Source: Boseongicola sp. (lineage in GTDB: Bacteria; Pseudomonadota; Alphaproteobacteria; Rhodobacterales; Rhodobacteraceae). Taken from it: 64,000 nucleotides of DNA. Position numbers and translations under genes: made by a program. Positions within the stretch are counted from its first letter, which is position 1; every line of letters starts with the position of its first letter. Under the pieces are notes generated by a model. It was not told the origin of the DNA. It worked only from the letters and a program-made list of their open reading frames with translations, and ran no database searches. The stretch lies in assembly GCA_014075275.1 (NCBI GenBank), contig CP046179.1:304501-368500 (forward strand). Direction: 5' to 3'. Shown piece by piece: positions 56,446 to 64,000 of this stretch.

Positions 56446-58530
56446 CTATTCTGCTGCGATCTTGATAACCGGTTCCATCTCGTCCAAAGCTGCTTCGGAC
56501 AAGTGGCACTTGATCTGGTGACCGTCGGCAAGAGTTTTCATGGTTGGCACTTCGCGTTCGCAAAGCCCGCCTTGAACTTTATCCTTCCAGTTACAGCGTG
56601 TTTGGAAAGGGCAACCCGGCGGCGGGTTCATCGCCGATGGAATGTCACCTTCCAGCACAACGTGCTTCTTCTTGATGCTGGTATCGGCGATTGGAACGGC
56701 CGACAACAGCGCCTCGGTATAGGGGTGATACGGTGGCGAGAAGACCTGATCGGTGCTTCCCAATTCCACAACATGACCCAGATACATCACCATAACCCGA
56801 TCCGACAAATACCGAACGATCGAGAGGTCGTGGCTGATGAACAGCAACGTTGTCTTCTCGTTTCGTTGAATTTCCATTAACAGATCGGTCACTGCTGCTT
56901 GCACCGACACATCAAGCGCTGAAACCGGTTCGTCAGCGATGACGATCCGAGCACCGCCAGCGAAGGCGCGGGCGATGCCCACACGTTGCTTTTGGCCACC
57001 GGAAAGCTGGCGTGGCATTCGGTCGGCAAATTCGCGGGGAAGCTTCACCAGATCAAGCAGTTCAAGCATGTGCTCGCGTCGGCTGTCTTCGGTTTTGCCG
57101 ATGCCAAAAATCTCGAGCGCGCGAATGATTTGGCGGCCAACCGTCATTGATGGGTTCAATGTGTCAAAAGGATTCTGGAACACCATCTGAACTGACGAAA
57201 TCGTTTTTGTGTCCCGCTCTTCAATCGGCACATCCTGGATTTCGTTATTATCCAACAAAATGCGGCCAGAAGTGGCAGTTTCCAATCCCATCAATACCTT
57301 AGCAAAGGTCGACTTGCCGCAACCGGACTCGCCCACGATCGCCAGCGTTTCACTTTCGCGCGCCTCAAAGCTAAGGGTTTCGTTAGCTTTGACCACTTTC
57401 TTCTCGGCTCCGCCGAACAGCGCATTCGCGGCAACCTCGTAGTATTTCTTGAGGTTTTCCATTTTGAGGACGACCTGACCGGGCTCGGCTTTTTCGGTAA
57501 TCTTGCCTGCCGCTATAGGTGCGTTCCAATCGATTTCCTTAAACTTCACGCAACGACTGGTGTGGCGGTCATCACCGGCGATTTCATCCATTTTGATATC
57601 GCCTGCGTCGCAACGACCGGCTTCGAAATAATCACAACGGGGACCGAAGTTACACCCTGGCGGACGTTCGTGCGGCAATGGGAAATTGCCCGGAATTGCC
57701 ACCAGCGGACGCGCGTTTTTATCCGCGCCCGGCAGCGGGATGGAACGGAAAAGTGCTTGCGTATAAGGGTGTTGCATCTTGTCGAAGACGTCTTCTATGG
57801 ACCCAGCTTCGACTGCTTCGCCGGAATACATGACGCAGAGGCGGTCGCAGGTTTCGAGCACCAAACCAAGGTTGTGGCTGATGAACAGCATGGAGGTGCC
57901 GTATTTTTTTCCGAGGTCTTTGACCAATTCGACAACGGCGGCTTCGACCGTCACGTCAAGGGCTGTTGTCGGCTCGTCCAGGATCAACAGCGATGGGTTT
58001 GCCATCAACGCCATCGCGATGACGATGCGTTGTTGTTGGCCTCCGGAAAGTTGATGCGGATAGCTGTTTAGCATCCGTTCCGGGTCAGGCAGGCGCACAT
58101 CGGTCACCACCTCTAGCGCGCGCTTGTGTGCCTCTTTTTCGTCCACGCCTTCGTGGATCATGGGCACTTCCATCAACTGTTTGCCGATCTTCATGGCAGG
58201 GTTTAGTGAGGCCATAGGTTCCTGATAAATCATGGCAATTTCGCTGCCACGAATATCGCGTAGCTCTTCCGGGCTCATCTCATTGAGGTTGCGCCCTTTG
58301 AACTTTATCGAACCACCTACAATTCGGCCGTTAACGCCAAGGTCTTGCATAACCCCCAGCGCCACGGTGCTTTTTCCGCATCCAGATTCGCCAACAAGGC
58401 CCATGGCTTCGCCCGGTTGAACAACACAGGAGAAGTCCATAACCGCAGGTATTTCGCGGAGCCTTGTGAAGAAGCTGATCGACAGATTTTCGATTTCCAG
58501 GATCGGTCCATCATAGTCCAACTTGGTCAT
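56446..58530 (-). CDS. Peptide/nickel ABC transporter, fused double ATP-binding protein
   Basis: 694 residues holding two complete ATPases: Walker A GESGCGKS twice (about 44 and 407), signatures LSGGQQQR and LSGGQKQR, Walker B LLILDEPTTALD and RIVIADEPVSALD, and DppD/F-type C-terminal oligopeptide domains with Cys clusters (PPGCNFGPRCDYF; PPGCPFQTRCNW) that may bind iron-sulfur. Fusion replaces separate DppD and DppF. It couples ATP use to the two permeases; last gene of the operon. Confidence 0.93.
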   Translation of the reverse strand: MTKLDYDGPILEIENLSISFFTRLREIPAVMDFSCVVQPGEAMGLVGESGCGKSTVALGVMQDLGVNGRIVGGSIKFKGRNLNEMSPEELRDIRGSEIAMIYQEPMASLNPAMKIGKQLMEVPMIHEGVDEKEAHKRALEVVTDVRLPDPERMLNSYPHQLSGGQQQRIVIAMALMANPSLLILDEPTTALDVTVEAAVVELVKDLGKKYGTSMLFISHNLGLVLETCDRLCVMYSGEAVEAGSIEDVFDKMQHPYTQALFRSIPLPGADKNARPLVAIPGNFPLPHERPPGCNFGPRCDYFEAGRCDAGDIKMDEIAGDDRHTSRCVKFKEIDWNAPIAAGKITEKAEPGQVVLKMENLKKYYEVAANALFGGAEKKVVKANETLSFEARESETLAIVGESGCGKSTFAKVLMGLETATSGRILLDNNEIQDVPIEERDTKTISSVQMVFQNPFDTLNPSMTVGRQIIRALEIFGIGKTEDSRREHMLELLDLVKLPREFADRMPRQLSGGQKQRVGIARAFAGGARIVIADEPVSALDVSVQAAVTDLLMEIQRNEKTTLLFISHDLSIVRYLSDRVMVMYLGHVVELGSTDQVFSPPYHPYTEALLSAVPIADTSIKKKHVVLEGDIPSAMNPPPGCPFQTRCNWKDKVQGGLCEREVPTMKTLADGHQIKCHLSEAALDEMEPVIKIAAE

Positions 58531-58609
58531 TTTTCTTCCTTCCGATTGGGCGAAAACCGTTGTCGGTATCGCGTCGGTATTACGTCGGTGGCTGCGAACG
58601 CTGCACTCA

Positions 58610-60022
58610 TCAGTCCTTAAGACTTTCTTCGCGCAGGCCGTCGGCCAACAGGTTCAGACCCAGCACGAGGCTCATAAGAGACAGTGCCGGTGCAAGAGCC
58701 GGATGCGGGAAGATTGAGAGCAACTTACGCCCGTCGTTGATGGTTGATCCCCAATCCGGGCTTTCAGGCGAAAGACCCAGGCCGAAGAAGCCGAGAGTTC
58801 CGAGCAGGATGGTTGTGTAACCAATCCGGAGACAGAAATCGACGATCAGCGGACCCCGTGCGTTGGGAAGGATTTCCCACAGCATGATGTACCAAGCCCC
58901 TTCACCGCGTGTCTGTCCAGCAGCAACGTAGTCGCGGGTCTTGATGTCCATAGCCAGGCCACGGACGATCCTGAACACGGTTGGCGAGTTCACGAAAACA
59001 ACTGACACGAAGACCACCAGAAGGTTCGGCGGGAATTCGATGATGCCAAGCGGATCAAGGTTCCAGGCGATGCCCATGTAAAGCCAGAGACCGATAACCA
59101 AGACGAATGCCAGATAGGTATTCCGCTTTTTCGGAATGACATAGAAACGCGAATTTATCAGGACCACCAAAAAGATGATCGGGAAGATGAACAACACGCC
59201 CGCCATATAGATCGGGATACCCGTTGCGACGATTTCCGGTGTGACCAGAAGATAGAAAAGCAGGATCACAGGGAAGGCCAGGATCAGGTTGGCCTGGAAC
59301 GACAGAAGCGCGTCGAGTTTGCCGCCATAGTAAGCTGCCGGAAGACCAAGCGTGATGCCGACCATGAAGGCGAAGAGGGTTGCGAACGGAGCGATCTTAA
59401 TCACCTCCCACGACCCTTTGACCATGCGGCTAAAGACGTCGCGGGCCAAATTGTCACCACCCAAGAGGTAGTAACCGTAGATCTCGGCGCTTTCAGGTGT
59501 TGCAGTTCCGGGAACCTTGTTCTTCATGCCCGAAACCTGAGAAAGTGCGTCGTGGGTGACGATGAAGTCCATGGCGCCAAAGATACCGGTGAACACCCAG
59601 AACATCACGATGCCATAGCCGATCATCCCGATGGGGCTGTCGAACAGTTTGCCATAGAGGCCCAGCCGACGCTTGTAGACAATAGACGCGGCGTAGACGA
59701 TCAGAAGCGATATCCAGACCGGCAGGAACCGTGAAGATATGGTTCCGATGATGCCCTTGCTCTCGGGGCCGGGGATCAGGATGCCGCCGACAAGATAGAC
59801 CAGGCACAGCAAGACGATCAGAAGAAAGAGGTATCTGACTGCCGTTGCGGCCATTTCGCCGGGCGATCTTCTGGCTGCCAGCGCGTCGCCTTGCATTTCT
59901 GCTGAGGGCATAACCGCGCTAAGAACGATCTGTGCCACGACTGCGACGGCGATTGCCACCAAAGCCAATTGGAACAGCGGGTTTACGAAAGAGAGACTAC
60001 CTGTCCAGGTTAATGGTTCCAT
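58610..60022 (-). CDS. Peptide ABC transporter permease (DppC/OppC-like), with N-terminal extension
   Basis: 470 residues, longer than the usual 300. An N-terminal region (about 1-150) adds membrane segments before the DppC core, which begins near YGIVMFWVFTGIFGAMDF and contains LGGDNLARDVFSRMVKG (about 178-194) and the EAA loop YVAAGQTRGEGAWYIMLWEI (about 363-382). Such elongated DppC proteins occur in this transporter subgroup. 79 nt downstream lies the ATPase gene. Confidence 0.9.
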   Translation of the reverse strand: MEPLTWTGSLSFVNPLFQLALVAIAVAVVAQIVLSAVMPSAEMQGDALAARRSPGEMAATAVRYLFLLIVLLCLVYLVGGILIPGPESKGIIGTISSRFLPVWISLLIVYAASIVYKRRLGLYGKLFDSPIGMIGYGIVMFWVFTGIFGAMDFIVTHDALSQVSGMKNKVPGTATPESAEIYGYYLLGGDNLARDVFSRMVKGSWEVIKIAPFATLFAFMVGITLGLPAAYYGGKLDALLSFQANLILAFPVILLFYLLVTPEIVATGIPIYMAGVLFIFPIIFLVVLINSRFYVIPKKRNTYLAFVLVIGLWLYMGIAWNLDPLGIIEFPPNLLVVFVSVVFVNSPTVFRIVRGLAMDIKTRDYVAAGQTRGEGAWYIMLWEILPNARGPLIVDFCLRIGYTTILLGTLGFFGLGLSPESPDWGSTINDGRKLLSIFPHPALAPALSLMSLVLGLNLLADGLREESLKD

Positions 60023-60036
60023 TGTTTCGGCCCCCC

Positions 60037-61083
60037 TTAAGCTATTCTGATACGTGGGTTCAGGAAGACGTAGCCAATATCGGATATCAGCTGGGTCACC
60101 AGAACCACGAAGACGGCGACAACAGAGCAGGCCAGAAGCAGCTCGATGTCATTGTTGCTGGCAGCTTGCACCAGCGTCCATCCGAAGCCCTTGTAGTTGA
60201 ACAGGGTTTCGACGATGACGACGCCGTTCAGGAGCCACGGAAACTGAAGCATGATCACTGTAAACGGTGCGATCAGGGCATTTCTAAGTGCGTGCTTCAT
60301 AACGATGTTGGGGAAACTGACTCCCTTTAATCGTGCCGTTCGAATGTATTGCGCCGTCATAACCTCGGTCATGGAAGCGCGGGTCATGCGCGCGATGTAG
60401 CCAACGCCGTAAAGGGAGATGGTCAGAACCGGCAGGAAAAAGTTTTCGAACGTCGCATTTTCGGCAGCTGACGTCGCCGTGCCTTTGAACCATTTCAGGC
60501 CCACCGCCGAGGACGCGAAGATCGCCACGAAGATAACGCCCGAGACGTATTCCGGTGTGGCCGTTGATGCGATTGAGAAGGTTGATAGCGATCTATCCAG
60601 ACGCGAACCCTCGCGCATCCCTGCCAGAACGCCAACGATCAAAGCCGATGGCACCATAAGCACCATGACCCAGAACATCAGCTTACCCGTCAATGCCAGT
60701 TTGGCGGAAACAACGCCGCCAGCGCCTTTGTCAAAAACGGTTGATTGCCCCCAATCCCCTTGAAGCACCCCGCAGAACTTTGGTGCGTCCAGCGGATTAA
60801 CGTCGCCATCAATGCAACGACCCGTCATAGCACCATCTTCGCCTCGTCGCGTCCAACCAGGCGCAACGCCAAGCCATTGCGCATAACGCGAAATCAGCGG
60901 TGCCTTATACCCGTTTCTGTCTAACCAGAGGGTGACATCTTCCTGAGACATGCGTGCGCTTGCCTCGGATCGTGCGATTTTTTCGAGATTTGGTTCGAGG
61001 TTGGTCAGACCGAAGACGATAAATGTCAGCGCAAGCGATGTCAGTATCATCAGACCTAAACGGCGAAGTAGGAATTGGGCCAT
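60037..61083 (-). CDS. Peptide ABC transporter permease (DppB/OppB-like)
   Basis: 348 residues with about six hydrophobic spans, the first at 9-27 following the usual FLLRRLGLMILTSLALTFIV start. EAA loop YIRTARLKGVSFPNIVMKHA (about 246-265) and the RNALIAPFTVIMLQFPWLLN segment are typical. 14 nt before the DppC gene and behind a terminator-type stem separating it from the binding-protein gene. Confidence 0.92.
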   Translation of the reverse strand: MAQFLLRRLGLMILTSLALTFIVFGLTNLEPNLEKIARSEASARMSQEDVTLWLDRNGYKAPLISRYAQWLGVAPGWTRRGEDGAMTGRCIDGDVNPLDAPKFCGVLQGDWGQSTVFDKGAGGVVSAKLALTGKLMFWVMVLMVPSALIVGVLAGMREGSRLDRSLSTFSIASTATPEYVSGVIFVAIFASSAVGLKWFKGTATSAAENATFENFFLPVLTISLYGVGYIARMTRASMTEVMTAQYIRTARLKGVSFPNIVMKHALRNALIAPFTVIMLQFPWLLNGVVIVETLFNYKGFGWTLVQAASNNDIELLLACSVVAVFVVLVTQLISDIGYVFLNPRIRIA

Positions 61084-61136
61084 CGATAGACTCCTTTGGG
61101 GGAGGGGCGATTAGAAAGCCGAAGTGCTTTCAGTGC

Positions 61137-61168
61137 GAAAAAAGCCCGCCACACTGGGTGGCGGGCTT
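61137..61168 (-). terminator. Intra-operon terminator after the peptide-binding protein
   Basis: 11-bp stem AAGCCCGCCAC/GTGGCGGGCTT (61142-61168), loop ACTGG; reading leftwards it is followed by TTTTTTCG. Partial termination here would make more binding protein than permease. Confidence 0.85.
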
Positions 61169-61176
61169 ATGTCCAA

Positions 61177-62838
61177 TCAGGCTGCCCAGCCGATGGACTG
61201 ATAGCGGATTTCGAACTGCGGATGCATTTCCGCACCTACGAGACCTTCTACATAGTGTTTGTAGATCGACCGCCAGAACGGCTGAATGATCACGCCCTGT
61301 TCTTGCATGATCTCTTCCAAACGCTTGACTTTCACGCGGCGCTTGTCGGCGTCGGCAATTGCTGCCGCCTCGGCGAGCGTTTTGTCGAACTCTTCGTTGT
61401 TGAACCCGGTTTCGTTCCAGACACCGTCTGACTTGTAGGCCAGGATCGGAATTTGGATGTCCAGCGGACGCTGGTTCCAGGTTGTTGTCGAATACGAGTG
61501 CTTCTGCCAGTCGTTCCAGTAGGTTGAACCAGGCAGGACCGTCCGCTTGACGTTGATGCCGGCATCGCGAAGCTGCGCCGCAATTGCGTCGGTTGTATCT
61601 TTTTCCCAACCGTCGTCGAGTGAGATCAACTCGTGCTCGAAGTCTGCCATACCTGCTTCTGCCATCAGCGCTGCCGCTGCATTCGGATCCACTTTTTGTG
61701 GTGGCAGCTCGGCGTATGCCGGATGGATTGGTGAGATATGGTGGTTTTCGGCCGGCTTACCGCGGCTTGCATACCCGAGTTCCAGAACGATCGAATTGTC
61801 CACCGCCATTGCAAGTGCCTGGCGTACACGCTGGTCAGCGTATGGCTTTATTCCATCGACTTCAGCGATTGCGTTCGGACGACAGATGATTGTCGCGGCT
61901 GTATCAGCTTCCGATTCAACCATGCCCAGACTGGTCAGGATGTCGATAAAGTCACCAGTTGATTCATAAGTCATATCGACTTCTTCAGCTTCAACTGCCG
62001 CCATAATTGTCGCCGGGTCTGTGCCGTAGTCGATGAATTCGATACGGTCCATATAGGCGCCGTTGCCTTCGTTCCACCAAGTGTGGTTCGGGTTCTTGAC
62101 GATGACAGCTTTTTCGCCAACCGCATAGGAATCTGGCAAATAGGCGCCGGTGCCGACCGGATTGTCGATTGGGTGAGCGCCAACCAGATCGCGGTGAACA
62201 ACCGCCATCGGATAATCAGCAAGACCAGCGATGATCGAGATATCGGGCTGCGTGAACTTCAGGACAACCGTGTGGTCGCCGTCTGATGTAACTGCACCTT
62301 CGCGCATTTTGCCGGTGTCGCCGTCAACCAGCGAGCCCATGCGGCCTGGGGCCGAGCTACCTTCAACGCCGGTGTCGCACCAGCCTTCAAAGTTTGCGAT
62401 TACGTCGGCGGCGATAAAGTCGTCGCCATTGTTCCACTTGACGCCCTGGCGCAGGTTCAGACGATACTCGGTTGCGTCGTCGTTGGCTTCCCAGCTTTCC
62501 ATAAGGACCGGAGTGAACGATCCATCAGCTTCGTAATGCACGAGGAGTTCCAGCCAGCCGCGGCTGATGTTGCCCATTTCCGACCATTCATAAAGGCGCG
62601 GTTCGGTCAGGCCGTGGACTTCTTGCTGAATGCGAAGCGTGCCACCCATTTTGGCATGCCCTGCAGCTTGAGCAGGTGCGGTTGCACCGATCAGGCCGTA
62701 AGCAGCTGTTGCCGTAACACCTAAGGCAGTCGAGCGTGCCATAAATTCGCGGCGGCTGAGTTTACCGTCCTTGAATTCCTGAGCATGCATCCGCGCAAAA
62801 GGATGTACAGCCACTTTGGATTTGTTGGGTTTCGTCAT
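61177..62838 (-). CDS. Peptide ABC transporter substrate-binding protein (family 5), Tat-exported
   Basis: 553 residues from ATG 62838 with GGGAGAGA upstream. Tat signal in [15 protein letters not shown] with an Ala-rich tail ending APAQA. Family-5 landmarks are [18 protein letters not shown] (about 136-153), [20 protein letters not shown] (about 229-248) and [19 protein letters not shown]. It binds di/oligopeptides or related solutes. First gene of the operon; AraC-type gene lies upstream on the same strand. Start 62877 is in frame but lies before the ribosome site. Confidence 0.92.
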   Translation of the reverse strand: MTKPNKSKVAVHPFARMHAQEFKDGKLSRREFMARSTALGVTATAAYGLIGATAPAQAAGHAKMGGTLRIQQEVHGLTEPRLYEWSEMGNISRGWLELLVHYEADGSFTPVLMESWEANDDATEYRLNLRQGVKWNNGDDFIAADVIANFEGWCDTGVEGSSAPGRMGSLVDGDTGKMREGAVTSDGDHTVVLKFTQPDISIIAGLADYPMAVVHRDLVGAHPIDNPVGTGAYLPDSYAVGEKAVIVKNPNHTWWNEGNGAYMDRIEFIDYGTDPATIMAAVEAEEVDMTYESTGDFIDILTSLGMVESEADTAATIICRPNAIAEVDGIKPYADQRVRQALAMAVDNSIVLELGYASRGKPAENHHISPIHPAYAELPPQKVDPNAAAALMAEAGMADFEHELISLDDGWEKDTTDAIAAQLRDAGINVKRTVLPGSTYWNDWQKHSYSTTTWNQRPLDIQIPILAYKSDGVWNETGFNNEEFDKTLAEAAAIADADKRRVKVKRLEEIMQEQGVIIQPFWRSIYKHYVEGLVGAEMHPQFEIRYQSIGWAA

Positions 62839-63061
62839 GTCTAGTCTCTCCCTGTCAGACATACATTCTATTTTCATACGTTCCGGCCTTCTGGCCGAAT
62901 CAATTGTTATTGGAACTCTTTGTTATTGTTGTCCCTAACTCCGCTGGCAATTCTTCACGCTTCTGGCCCAAGGTCAACGGCGAGCAACTTCGATACATGT
63001 AACAAAAGCGACATTGGCATCGATCAAAAACGACATTATCGAGAATGCAGCCGAGATTCTA
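62839..63061. other. 223-nt gap between AraC-type gene and peptide ABC operon
   Basis: Probably holds the promoter of the binding-protein operon. No gene seen; no clear direct repeats for an AraC protein could be picked out by eye. Confidence 0.45.
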
Positions 63062-63946
63062 TCAAATACTCCTTTCGCGACGGAATATTGATGGGCTCTT
63101 CCCGGCCCGCGCACTGAAAGCGCGCGTGAAATAGGCTGGCGAGGCGAATCCCGAGCGGGAAGCCACAATCGCGATTGGAATTCCGGTATCCTTCAATAAA
63201 CGACAGGCTTCGAAATGCCGCCGGTCAGTCAGAAAGTCGAGCGCAGCACGTCCCGAGGCTTCGCGGCACGCGCGGCTGAGGTGGGTAGGTGTCACGCCAA
63301 GTAATTCCGCGAAATGCTGAACGCCGACTGTGTATCGAAAATCGCGCTCGACCAATGCAGTGTAGGCCTGGGTCAATCTGTGGGCTGCGTTTTCGGTGCT
63401 CGGCAAGCTGGACGCCGCCTCGATGGCATCGGATTTGCGTCCGAACCAGATGGCAAGCAGGCCAGCATGATACCGCTGAGCCAAGTCGGCGTCTGCCTCG
63501 TTGGAATGGGTTTCCTGCTCTATCGCGTCGATCATGCCGGTGAGTTCGCGCTGGAGCTGAACTTCGCGGACGCGCAAATGACGCGGCTCATTCGGCCAAA
63601 GGTCAGCACTTTCTTTCGGGATATGGATGACCGATCCGAGAACCGCGTGAGAAACCGAAAAGCCGTGCATTGTCCCGGCAGGCAGAAATACCGCGCTGTT
63701 GGCGCTGTATCCGCCGGAACGACCGGCAATCGTTATGCGACCTTGACCGCGGGTGAACCAAATCAATACAGGTCGCGAATAGCTGCGCATCGCTTCGGTT
63801 CGCCAGCGGCCGCCGCGTGCCAGTTTGGTGATGGATGTCACGGTAATCGGAGTGGTCGGTCCGTCAGTGAAGTCCGGTGTTTGGGGCGCGCGAAATTCCC
63901 CGGCAGCTTCTGCGGTTGGCAGAAGAGTAAGTCTTTGAATCGTCAC
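63062..63946 (-). CDS. AraC-family transcriptional regulator
   Basis: 294 residues. N-terminal cupin-like sensor with AVFLPAGTMHGFSV (about 84-97) and a C-terminal double helix-turn-helix (HFAELLGVTPTHLSRACREA, about 215-234; PIAIVASRSGFASPAYFTRA, about 262-281). I place the start at GTG 63946; a TTG at 63964 is in frame and also possible. Located 223 nt upstream of the peptide ABC operon on the same strand, which it may activate. No obvious ligand. Confidence 0.88.
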   Translation of the reverse strand: MTIQRLTLLPTAEAAGEFRAPQTPDFTDGPTTPITVTSITKLARGGRWRTEAMRSYSRPVLIWFTRGQGRITIAGRSGGYSANSAVFLPAGTMHGFSVSHAVLGSVIHIPKESADLWPNEPRHLRVREVQLQRELTGMIDAIEQETHSNEADADLAQRYHAGLLAIWFGRKSDAIEAASSLPSTENAAHRLTQAYTALVERDFRYTVGVQHFAELLGVTPTHLSRACREASGRAALDFLTDRRHFEACRLLKDTGIPIAIVASRSGFASPAYFTRAFSARAGKSPSIFRRERSI

Positions 63947-64000
63947 AGTTGACTGGCCCCCCAACCAGGTTACCCGTGAAGTTTATCGACAGGTTACCTT

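Overview
The window reads as a chromosomal segment of an alphaproteobacterium of the order Rhodobacterales, roseobacter-like. The grounds are gene content: a TRAP transporter, a PccR-type propionyl-CoA regulator next to pccB/pccA/mcm, a MoxR-DUF58-DUF4159 block, ThyX, SdhE, a DUF1285 protein and many Tat or lipoprotein exporter signals. GC is moderately high and coding density is dense, with many ATGA/GTGA start-stop overlaps. I see no rRNA, tRNA, CRISPR array, prophage or intact insertion sequence.

Layout. 1-2.1 kb: end of a TRAP transporter (DctM start, DctQ, DctP). 2.4-12.4 kb: two divergent units for amino-sugar catabolism. Leftward are nagA, a NagB-II-like SIS protein, a GntR/UTRA regulator and a BadF-type kinase. 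Rightward are murQ, a CUT1 sugar ABC transporter and a Gfo/Idh/MocA oxidoreductase. 12.4-19.9 kb: DUF1285, then MoxR-DUF58-DUF4159-large membrane protein. 20-25.4 kb: housekeeping genes (flavin reductase, GNAT, aspartate aminotransferase, XRE regulator, sdhE, MarR-type regulator, DUF1194, VOC). 25.5-27.8 kb: a Slam-like outer-membrane protein with a TbpB-like lipoprotein, i.e. a type XI secretion-like pair. 28-31.2 kb: thyX, then a scrap-heap of small accessory genes, REP-like palindromes and gene remnants. 31.2-37.5 kb: cupin, lipoprotein, cold-shock protein, ArsC-like, GGDEF-EAL, thrS. 37.7-50.6 kb: propionyl-CoA/methylmalonyl-CoA pathway (pccR, pccB, pccA, mcm) interleaved with small lipoproteins and membrane proteins. 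50.6-56.4 kb: MAPEG-like, VOC, GNAT, DnaJ-like, EEP nuclease, Ppx/GppA, spondin-domain protein. 56.4-64 kb: a dipeptide/oligopeptide ABC transporter with a fused double ATPase and an AraC-family regulator.

The most striking observation is that four otherwise complete genes each carry one small inactivating lesion. The sugar-binding protein has a 1-nt frameshift near 8056. The sugar ABC ATPase has TAG at 11994-11996. The Slam-like gene has TAA at 26572-26574. pccR has TGA at 38979-38981. The three nonsense codons are all explicable as single C-to-T changes (CAG, CAA, CGA). Reading continues in the same frame with clear family sequence after each stop, so these look like very recent inactivations (or an unhealthy assembly) rather than old decay. 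Two of the lesions hit the same sugar transporter. One hits the regulator of the propionate pathway, whose TTTGCAAA-type operators remain visible upstream of both pccR and pccB.
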